Below, in pieces: positions 56,077 to 64,000 of a DNA stretch of 64,000 bases. The stretch comes from Oscarella lobularis (taxonomy: Eukaryota; Porifera; Homoscleromorpha; Homosclerophorida; Oscarellidae). Every line of letters starts with the position of its first letter. The first letter of the stretch is position 1. The translations under genes were made by a program, and so were the position numbers. The notes beneath the pieces are model-generated. The model did not search any database. It was not told where the DNA came from and worked only from the letters and a program-made list of their open reading frames with translations. Where the stretch lies: the NCBI RefSeq assembly GCF_947507565.1, contig NC_089191.1, positions 806,001 through 870,000 on the forward strand, in the 5' to 3' direction.

Positions 56077-56738
56077 ATGGATTCGCAAGCCCCTCGAAAG
56101 CCTGGGAAGGCAAAAGTAAGCATCTTTTTTACCCTCTCGGCCTTCTCTTATGATAGAGGTTTATTTTAGACTTCTGAAAAGCAACAAAAGGCGAAAAAGG
56201 TACCAAAACCGTCGTCGAAACGTCAAAAAAATTCCTTTAGAGACAATTTTTTATAGAGCGAAAGAATCGCCTTGAACGACACCAATCGAAAGGATACACC
56301 GCGACCTGTAGTGCACCTAGTTACATAGGATACAGGAGGATGTATTTTTTTACAGGGGCCCAAGGTCAAATCTGTGTTCAAAAAACCTACATCATCTCAT
56401 ATATCAATGTGCACCGCTCCAGTAGCTCCCACGGAGTACTGGAAAGAAATATCCGAGCAGCGAAGGCTGGCATTGAAGGAGGCACTCGACGAAAACAAGA
56501 AGGTATAAGAAATTTCACTGACGAGACACTTTATATGTGGAAATCGATACCTTTGTAGCTGTATGGGGAGCTGGACGTGTTGAAGGGCGAGTGCTCGAGG
56601 CTGAAAGACGTTGCCAATCAGGCCGAGTATTTCTCCATGATGTACGCCTGTGCTAGGAAAGTCAATGAGGAACGCGATGCGGAAGTAGAGTCGCGTGCAT
56701 GTTCCTGCTGTGGAAAGAAACCAAAACTGCGATTCTAA
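56077..56738 (+). CDS. GMNN: Geminin, Cdt1 inhibitor
   Basis: Five exons. MDSQAPRKPGKAK (56077), TSEKQQKAKK, SERIALNDTNRKDTPRP (RIAL resembles a D-box for APC/C-dependent destruction), GPKVKSVFKKPTSSH, then the geminin coiled coil EYWKEISEQRRLALKEALDE and NKKLYGELDVLKGECSRLKD followed by VANQAEYFSMMYACARKV. The C-terminus has a Cys cluster (CSCCGKK). The YWKE.(S/A)E.RR.AL.EAL.EN block is the hallmark of geminin. No TIRT domain is visible, so GEMC1 or multicilin is less likely. Geminin blocks Mcm2-7 loading by Cdt1. The downstream IFT57 starts 125 bp later on the same strand. The frame of the first three exons is my splice reconstruction. Confidence 0.88.
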
Positions 56739-56862
56739 ATAATAGACCTATAGTGTACTGTACCCTGTGTATAAAAAATACAGACACATACCCAGTGCGT
56801 AAATTTTGCGCATTCCGCGTGGCGACGCGTAAACTCCCGTTGTCATAACAAGCGAACGAAAA

Positions 56863-58128
56863 ATGACGGACGAACGTCGCGGCGGCGGAGATGCGGGCCC
56901 GGGCGTCTCGTATCAGCAAACGCACGGCGTCATGAACGATCTCCTCGACAAGCTGAAGCTTCTCGACTACGAACGCCACTTCAGCGAGCCGAACAACATC
57001 GCGCCGTTCACGCGACACCACTTCAGCCTCCCAACGAACGCCAGCGAGCAATTCTATCACTTCTCGTCCCTTCTCGCTTGGCTTCTCGGTCTTGTCGGGC
57101 GTCGATTCGAAGCGCCGCAAGAATTCGACGATCCGAACGCGAGCGTCGCGCAAATCGTCGCCGAATTGAAGGCGATCGGCTTCGACGTCGACGCGCTGCC
57201 GCGACATCGACTCAAACAGGGCTACGGCGAGCACGTTCTCTACGTTCTCGATAGCATGACCGATAAAGCGCTTCTCGCGCGCAAATTCGCGTGGAAGAAG
57301 CCAGTTATTGTCGAAGAAAGCGATGACGATCACGCCGACGCCATTGACGACGATAGGGCGGAGCTTACGGCTAGTCGTCTTGACGACGATGACGCGGGAG
57401 TTGCCATCGCGACGAATGAAGACGATGATGACGAAGTAGCGACTGGGTTTATAGATTTGGATGCGGGGGTGGGGATACGTACGGGACAGCCCGACGACGT
57501 GCTCGTGTCGACGCGCGACGCCGTAGAGTGGCGACTCGAGGTGGAGCGCGTGTTGCCGCTGTTGAAAGTACGCGTGCGCGGCGGCGCTTTGGAGGACAAG
57601 GATTGGCGTAGTCGCGTCGAACGCATGGGCGTTCATAGGGCCGATATCGAGCGAGCGATGAGCGAAACGCGGGGCCAACTCGATCGACTCCACGCTGAAA
57701 TAACGCGCGCACTCGACAAAATCGCCAGTCGAGAAAAATACATAAATCAACAATTAGAACGTCAAATCGAAGAGTATCGAGTCGCTCAGGATAAATTAGC
57801 CGACGCCCAGCAACGATATAAGGGCAGTAGTGGAAGTGTGACGGAATTGAGTAAAATTCTCAGTGACGTCACCGAAGAGTTAGAAATGGTGAAGGCGAAA
57901 ATGGACGAGCGCGGCACGAGCATGACCGATTCGGGTCCGCTTGTGAGAATCAAGCAGTCGCTTCAACGACTCAAGGCGGAGAACGTGCAGATGGACTTGA
58001 GAATGGGCGTGCTCGAGCACGGGCTCAACGCGGCGAAAATGAGAAGTCGCGACGAAATGCAACGGGACATGAATGCGCCGGTGGGCGGCGGGAGTGGACG
58101 CGGACGCTACGCGACGTTCGATTTTTAG
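56863..58128 (+). CDS. IFT57: IFT57 (Hippi), intraflagellar transport B protein
   Basis: Intronless, 421 residues, about the family length. N-terminal calponin-homology-like domain: MNDLLDKLKLLDYERHF, HHFSLPTNASEQFYHFSSLL, QEFDDPNASVAQIVAELK, LKQGYGEHVLYVLDSM. An acidic linker follows, then WRLEVERVLPLLKVRVRG, DWRSRVERM, a coiled coil (EITRALDKIASREKYINQQL, then DVTEELEMVKAKMDERG) and LVRIKQSLQRLKAENVQMDL. This matches vertebrate IFT57 throughout. Lack of introns among intron-rich neighbours is notable. Confidence 0.97.
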   Translation: MTDERRGGGDAGPGVSYQQTHGVMNDLLDKLKLLDYERHFSEPNNIAPFTRHHFSLPTNASEQFYHFSSLLAWLLGLVGRRFEAPQEFDDPNASVAQIVAELKAIGFDVDALPRHRLKQGYGEHVLYVLDSMTDKALLARKFAWKKPVIVEESDDDHADAIDDDRAELTASRLDDDDAGVAIATNEDDDDEVATGFIDLDAGVGIRTGQPDDVLVSTRDAVEWRLEVERVLPLLKVRVRGGALEDKDWRSRVERMGVHRADIERAMSETRGQLDRLHAEITRALDKIASREKYINQQLERQIEEYRVAQDKLADAQQRYKGSSGSVTELSKILSDVTEELEMVKAKMDERGTSMTDSGPLVRIKQSLQRLKAENVQMDLRMGVLEHGLNAAKMRSRDEMQRDMNAPVGGGSGRGRYATFDF

Positions 58129-58734
58129 CTGTAGAAATTTTATGATGAATAAAAACCGAACCGCGTCACGTGTCGTTTTGATGTATTTGTTCAAACAGTC
58201 GGCGTCGCGTCTTTTGCATAGATATGCACTTATGTGTCCAGCTGGTCAACTGCTAAACTTAGAGGACTATTCTGCATCGCGGAAAGGAACGAGACTTCAA
58301 GATAAGATTGCAGACATGAATGATGATGATGATGAAAGTCTTCACGAAGGAGGAGTTGTATTAGGAAAACCGGAAAGGGAACGGGTCGTCTGATAGATGG
58401 GTATGAGACCGCAAATTTCACTCCCAAGGTTTCCAAGTTCGAAGTCGGAGCCGCCGCAAATTGGGTTCCGCTCTTGTAGATTACACGCGTAACTAGATCG
58501 TTAACAATTAGAGTCCCGCCGCCAAGATTCCGACTGGCCGCTCAAACATCCCCGCATCCCACCGTCATCGCTCACTCGTCTTCGCGATCTCAGTCCCGCC
58601 CGAATCGAGGTCCGAGCGAAACGTCCGTTCGTCGCGTTCTCTCGTGTGGGGGCATACGAAAGACACGTCCAAATCAAGTTGGAACTATCGAGAGAAAACT
58701 AAGTAGTCAGATGCTTCGCAGTCAAAAGAGAACA
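58129..58734. other. IFT57 to TGF-beta receptor intergenic region
   Basis: About 600 bp containing an AATAAAAAC polyadenylation signal 17 bases after the IFT57 stop and the presumed receptor promoter. A frame of 106 codons (58073-58393) overlaps the IFT57 3' end and shows no family feature, so I do not call it. Confidence 0.5.
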
Positions 58735-61268
58735 ATGACGCTGGTTCCCCTCGTCCTGTGGATCGGTCTATTGAGCGTCATACTATCGAGTACGGTGACT
58801 GTTAGGACGTCTCCTCTTGAGACTGCTATTGATTGATGTCCCTTTAGGCACGGTTGACGCTACTGAGACAAAAATCACCTGCGCGGCGTCGTGCGACGTC
58901 GCGGACGTCTACGAAAACTGTACGACGCAAGACGACGGCAATTCGACGTTCTTCGTCTGTCACAATCCGTGCAATCGAACGAAACTTTGCGTCGCCTGCG
59001 CCGCCTTCTGGCAAATCGACATCGACTCGCATGGCAATCGTCGCTACGCAGGCCTCCACGTTAGCTGTCTCACCAACATCGATCCCCATCCGAAAGCGCG
59101 ACGCGACGAATGCATCGACGAGAATCCGTCGCCTCCTATACCCTTGGGCGACGGCTCCTACTACGAGTATCATTCGTGCAGTTGTCACGAGAACAACTGC
59201 AATCGCCTATTCGGCGCACGCCGACCGAAACCGTCGCGCCCGCCGCCAACGACGCCGCCCTTCATAAGCGCAACGATGACGAAAAACGATTCGAATATCA
59301 CACGTGCGCCGACGACGACAGAACCCGGAAACAGCACGGACCTGCCGTCGTCAAACATCCGTTCGAATTATAGACAATCGACGCGTACTACGACTTCGAC
59401 GACGGTGCCGCCGCCGACGTCGTCGTCGCGACAGCACGCCGATACAAATACGACTTCTATGGAATCGCCGTCGTCATTGTCGTTGTTTGCTAGCGGCTAT
59501 CGACGACAACGAATTCTCGCTCTAAGTACCTCCGTGCCGCTGTTAATAATTCTAATTATTTTAACGATGGGGGCGCTGCTCGTTGTCAAATATCGACGAA
59601 CGCGTCGCTGTCGATCGACGAGCGTCGACGACGATTTCAGGCTCAAGACGCTTCGCACGGGATCGTTTAGCAGTTTCGGTAGCGATTCCGGCATCTTGTC
59701 GGCGAGCAGCGCGTACGGCGCCGCCGAAATTCAATCGACTCAATTGACGAAACTGCTCAAAACGGGCCGATACGGTGCCGTGTGGAAGGCGAAGCTTCGC
59801 GGCGAGGACGTCGCCGCGAAAGTGTTTCTTCGCTACGAGAAGACGGCGTGGGCGACGGAGCGCGATTTTCTTCAAGATCCGTCGCTCGCGCACGAGAGCG
59901 TCGTCCAGTTCGTCGCCGCCGACGTTCGCGAGACGACGGCCGTCGGCGCGAGAGATTATTGGATCGTCATGGCCTATTACGAGAACGGCGACTTGAAAGA
60001 TTATTTGAGGAGTCGTGCGCCGCTCGATTGCGAGCGCGTCGTCGGATTGAGTCAGAGTTTCGTCGCCGCCATTGCCTTTCTGCATTCGGATTCGTTCGCC
60101 GACGGGACGAAGAAGACGGCGATCGCTCATCGCGATATCAAAAGTTCGAATGTTTTGGTCAAAGGCGACGGTGCCGGCTGCGTTATCGCCGATTTCAGCG
60201 TCGCCGTGCGATTGCGAGAGGGAACGAGTTTGCGGGAAATGGCCAATGCTGGACAGGTACTATATAAAGTCGAAATTTCAATAGGAAATAGCGTGACGAT
60301 TTCTCTAGGTCGGCACGCCGCGCTATATGGCTCCCGAAGCTCTTGATGGACGCATCAACTTGGAGGAAATGACGTCTTTCAAGCACATGGACGTCTATGC
60401 GATGGCCTTGGTGTTATGGGAGATTGTCAGCGGAATGCGATCTCCAAATGGTACGCGGGGGAAGCGTATCTTCACTATTTTCTCAAGCTTGTCGTTCTTA
60501 GAGAGAAAACTCATGTTGCCGTACGAGGATTTAGTCGGCAAACGACCGACTATCGACGCAATGAGAGAAGTCGTTTTACGACATCAAGAACGGCCTCGAA
60601 TTCCCGACGAATGGCGACAAAACAAAGTAAGAAAAGAAAAAAAGAAAGAAATCGCTCTATATCGTACGTGGCGAAACCCGACCGCGTTCCGCTTTCGCAC
60701 ACCCGTACAAGTTCGTTGTTCTAAACGCCGCGTCACTTAGAAGTCCTTAGCGAAGACTTGGTCGCCTAGTAACTATAAACCTCCGAGGAAACGCAAACGC
60801 TTAGCAGGCATTCGGAGAAAAAAAGGGTTCAACGTTAACTCGATGTATTCTTTCAAGGCGACCAGCATTATAGCCGGTGCTATGGAAGACTGCTGGGATC
60901 ACGACGCGGAAGCTCGACTATCGGCCGACTGCGTTTCGCAGCGACTCCACAACGTCGTTCCAACGTCGCCGTCGCCGTCGCCCGCGGCGGCAGCGACGAA
61001 AATCGTTTTTACCGACGATTGGGAGCAGGATAGCGGCGCGTGCATTCGAATCAGCGAAGGCGACGGCGAAGAGGAAACGTGGTCGCCGCTTCCGTCGCCG
61101 TTGGCGCCAACGGCGTCGTCGCTACCGGCGCCCGTTCGTCACTCGTCCGTCGCGCAGCGCGACAGCGGCGCAATAATGGAATACGAGGGAAAGGACGCGG
61201 AAGACGTCGTCATACAAAATGCATCGTTTAGTACGGTTTTCGAGAATTCGGCTGCGGTCGAGGCGTGA
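58735..61268 (+). CDS. TGF-beta family type II receptor Ser/Thr kinase
   Basis: Signal exon MTLVPLVLWIGLLSVILSS (58735-58787, with an in-frame ATG 24 bases upstream). The extracellular Cys-rich ligand domain ends HSCSCHENNCNR, the usual three-finger CC/CNxN signature. A Thr/Pro/Ser stalk and a transmembrane segment (LLIILIILTMGALLVVKY) follow. The kinase has GRYGAVWKAKL, AAKVF lysine, HRDIKSSNVLVK, then ADFSVAVRL, RYMAPEALDGRIN, HMDVYAMALVLWEIVS, RPTIDAMREVV and MEDCWDHDAEARLSADCV. There is no GS box and CWDHDAEARLSA is diagnostic of type II receptors. Exons 58849-60255, 60309-60451, 60501-60628, 60858-61268. The metal-binding DFG is DFS (GATTTCAGC). The long C-terminal tail is Ser/Pro-rich. 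Confidence 0.92.
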
Positions 61269-61439
61269 TGGAACTGGCGCATAATGGATTCTTCTCTTTG
61301 CACACACACACATTGCTTTTTCGCTGCATGTATATATATTTTAATGAGCCAGGATTGAGGATTGAGGGAGGGAGGAAAGGAGTTATGAAAAAAAAAACGA
61401 GGAAAGATAATTGGTGACGCGTGCGAGCGCTCGACGTTA

Positions 61440-63026
61440 TTATTTTTTGACGGAGAAGTAGATGATGATGGCCAATACGGCGGCGACAATGAGAATGACG
61501 ATGAGAATGCAGCACATTTTCGAACGAGCCTTTTTCTGAGACAAGGAGATAAGAAATGAGGCATAGAGAATTGATCCACGAGGACAATGGCGACGTTTCG
61601 AAGTGGCAACGGAGAAAGGGGACCCCCTCCCACCCTCTCGTATGCACGTCGCGTTTACCTGATATTCCTTCGCTTGTCGCAGCTGCTGAGTTCCATCTTG
61701 CACGCGTCCTCTCGTCGTCGTTATGTTCGCTTCAATGAGATCTAGAAAAAAATCATTGATAATATATTTATTTATTTATTGTTTTTTCTTACCTATTTGG
61801 TCGCCTTGTTCGTGAACCATTGTGCCCAGGTCTTTGAAGATTTCGTTGCATTGGACCATGTCCGACTAAGGTATTGATTATATAAGATCTTGACTTATCT
61901 CTCTCTTCGTCTCTCACTTCGATATTCTTGATCGCTTCCTCTCGCTCTTCCAACTCGCCCTGGTGAAAATCAATCACCTGTTCTTGCTTCTGCAGATAAT
62001 CAAGTTCCTCTTGCCTAAAGAAAGCATAAATAAATAAATAAATAAATATTGATTCTATTATTCCAATACCGTCGTCTTTCTGCTTCTACGAGATGACTTC
62101 TCTCGTCTCCGCCATACTCATCGCCTTGGAGATGGCTCCCCTAGTAAACAAAGCCCTACGTTTAAATTCCAATATCTATTTATCTAATTACATGGTGCGT
62201 GTAAGTGTGAGCCGGAAGCGACACTCTCTCTGCTTCCATAGCACCCTAAGAAAAATTATTAATTGTAGTTTATTTTTAGGGATAATTGGATGGCGTACTC
62301 GCAACGCTTTCTGATATCTCTTCACGCAATCCGAATAATCCGATTTCAATCGCTCAAAACGCAGAGAATCTTTTTTCTATAGAAAAAGACTATATCATAA
62401 ATCAAATCAATTTTTTTATTTAGGTTTCTGACTCTAAGTCCGCCGGATGGCGTTCTGACGTCACGTTCGAGATGCTTGAGAATTCCCGCCGTTTCGGCGA
62501 CGGCGTGCTGCACCTCGTTTCGAAGACTCGCGCTGAAAATATTTCATTTATATTGATTCTATTATGATTTTTTTGAATTTTCTTACAGGCGACGTCGAAG
62601 TTCCGGTGCGTCTGTGGGCGTGCCGACTTGCTTCAGCAATTTCTCCATTTGCGTAGCTATGGAAACCGTCTTCGATCGAAAAAATGTTTTGATACTCGAA
62701 AATCTGACTTTTTGCTGATATAGATTGGACTGTATTGCTGACTTTTTGGCATCGTTCGTTGTAGTCTCGAAACGTTTCTACGAAAGAGTTACGTGCGTTC
62801 GTAAGAATGTGAGTTTATACTGAAAGTGGCCTTAGGCTGCTAGAATGCGCTTCGATAGGTGTGCGGTTGGTGTGTATAGAAGAAGAATGCGTCTGTTCTA
62901 ACCGAAAGATTGATAGCTCGTTTCCGACGTCGAAAAACCGAGTTCGACATTGCCACCGGCGCTTTCCTGCGACGATACGGCACCGTATTCGCCGTACTTT
63001 TGCGATCCAAAGTCTCCCCGTGACAT
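61440..63026 (-). CDS. Syntaxin-7/12-like endosomal Qa-SNARE
   Basis: Minus strand, about nine exons. Start MSRGDFGSQKYGEYGAVSSQ (63026), then helices of the Habc domain (ATQMEKLLKQVGTPTDAPEL as in syntaxin-7 LNQLGTPQDSPEL), DFHQGELEEREEAIKNIE, and the SNARE motif QCNEIFKDLGTMVHEQGDQI (zero-layer Gln in HEQGD), DLIEANI, ATTTRGRVQDGTQQLRQAKE-type heptads and the C-terminal anchor MCCILIVILIVAAVLAIIIY ending SVKK. Mediates late-endosome or lysosome fusion in its family. Confidence 0.9.
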
Positions 63027-63219
63027 AATCGAAGCGTTACAGCGAGATTCGGTGAAGAATGCTCAGCATCGCAATCACGAGACGCATGATGTCATATTTC
63101 ACTAACCCGTACATACAGCCTGAGAGACAGTGAGAGTGTACGTGTATGTGTTCGTTTTCAATTTCTTTCGCAATGGTGCATATATTACAAGCTGCCTTTA
63201 CAAAAGCCTTTCACTGTTG

Positions 63220-63850
63220 TCACCGCCGTGACGACTTGAACGGTTTGCCAAATTTCAGTGGTTTGCAGCGACTCTTGCATCCATTGCACTTCTGGCTATG
63301 CGTAGGCAATGCCTTTTTTGAATACCACATCTTGTCGCATCGATTACAATAGAATTGGGCAGGGCCACATTTCACCTTTCCCCTGTAACGTGAAAATATT
63401 CCAAGAAGACATCCCTTGTTAAGAACTTCAATGCTACTTGTAGCCTCGGCCAACTTATACTTTCTGTCTTCCTTCCATTGCTGTAGTATTCTTTCAACCT
63501 CTGGCCTCAATATTTGTATATTATTTTTCGAGTGGTTTCCTGCCCCGACAATAATTTCTAACAAGTCCTGTGTACCTCTTTGGTTTACAAGTGTCTTATC
63601 TAACCAAGAGTGGTATTGATTAAAGCAATTTTCAAGTTCGCTTCTAACTTCATACACACGAAGACCGTGAAGTTCTATTGAGGCCACAAACGTCTTTCTA
63701 CATAAACTAAACCTGCATGAAATAGCTATAAAAAACTTGAATTCACCAGTAGGCGACCCTGTTGAACTAACCTTTTTGAACTTCTTACAGGTACACTAGC
63801 TGCACCGGCTGTGTCTTGTCCTACGTGAGTTGGAAGAAGACTCTGCTGAA
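63220..63850 (-). CDS. Smr-domain protein with C-terminal ZAR1-like zinc finger (5' end probably beyond window)
   Basis: The exon at 63220-63712 reads IELHGLRVYEVRSELENCF, then LLEIIVGAGNHSKNN, LRPEVERILQQW, the LDLHG and GxGxHS motifs of the Smr (small MutS-related) nuclease domain. Its C-terminus is Cys-rich: FYCNRCDKMWYSKKALPTHS, QKCNGCKSRCKPLKFGKPF, with paired CxxC and W/S spacing like the ZAR1/3CxxC RNA-binding finger. A 59 bp intron separates an upstream exon (LLPTHVGQDTAGAASVPVRS, 63772 to about 63845). More exons probably follow to the right. Family knowledge: Smr domains nick DNA or cleave RNA. The pairing with a ZAR1-type finger suggests RNA binding and cleavage, which is inference. 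Confidence 0.75.
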
Positions 63851-64000
63851 TGAGTGTTACAACTTAGAAATGATCCGTTGAGTAGCGTATATACCGGTTG
63901 TTCTTGTTCATACCATTTCTTAAGGCAATATGCAATCGTACAAGTTACAGTAATGACTGCTGCTGCATGTTCCTATCGTGAACATTTTCTTGTCGTCGTC

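Noticed and set aside
57330-57712. Antisense frames over IFT57 and similar long antisense frames over Src, the TGF-beta receptor and the antistasin exons
   Set aside because: They are shadows produced by GC-rich codon use of strongly supported genes on the other strand.
58073-58393. A 106-codon frame between IFT57 and the TGF-beta receptor
   Set aside because: It overlaps the IFT57 coding end in another frame, is compositionally unremarkable and has no recognisable domain.

Overview
The window looks like a nuclear chromosome segment from a compact early-branching animal genome. I suggest a sponge, possibly a homoscleromorph such as Oscarella or Corticium; this is inference. The support is a clearly metazoan gene set (Src-family kinase, TGF-beta type II receptor, geminin, antistasin/VWC proteins, a CTHRC1-like collagen, TP53BP1, IFT57 and CFAP20), about 25 genes in 64 kb, introns mostly of 45-70 bp, and intergenic gaps often under 300 bp. 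Coding exons are GC-rich, while introns are AT-rich with TTAATTAA runs. No prokaryotic operon, CRISPR array, rRNA or convincing tRNA was seen.

Layout: 1-5.5 kb, an acyl-CoA synthetase of the bubblegum type (+) whose largest intron carries a four-copy ~627 bp satellite. 5.6-18.9 kb, a dense run of MRPL37/MRPS30-like (-), KRTCAP2 (+), TP53BP1 (+), CFAP20 (-), POP1 (+), CTHRC1-like (-), Src (+) and RPS12 (-). 19.2-32.2 kb, two tandem secreted thioredoxin-fold paralogues (-), a CaMKII/CASK-like kinase (+), EFR3 (+) with a decayed tandem duplication of its middle region, and an AKAP7-like 2H phosphoesterase (+). 32.6-42.0 kb, one very large secreted cysteine-rich gene of antistasin and VWC-like modules. 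42.2-47.1 kb, PPT1 (-), a poorly defined gene running into an ~835 bp palindrome, and an EcsC-like protein (+). 47.1-58.1 kb, DTL/CDT2 (-), NKRF-like (+), NAE1 (-) with the same satellite in one intron and other repeats in another, geminin (+) and IFT57 (+). 58.7-64 kb, a TGF-beta type II receptor (+), syntaxin-7/12-like (-) and an Smr-domain zinc-finger protein (-, running off the right edge).

Most neighbours are functionally unrelated, but many lie head-to-head across short shared promoters: MRPL37/KRTCAP2, CFAP20/POP1, CTHRC1/Src, thioredoxin-like/CaMK, DTL/NKRF and NAE1/geminin. One functional grouping stands out. DTL (substrate receptor of CRL4-Cdt2), NAE1 (NEDD8 E1 subunit needed to activate cullin ligases) and geminin (Cdt1 inhibitor) lie within 9.6 kb and all act on Cdt1 replication licensing. 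The best candidates for something undescribed are the hairpin plus G-rich satellite shared by introns of two genes, the large palindrome, the Smr/zinc-finger protein and the repeated W/GM-C/NYLC module in the giant secreted protein.

Exon coordinates were assigned by eye from splice signals and remembered family conservation. Gene outer limits are more reliable than individual junctions.
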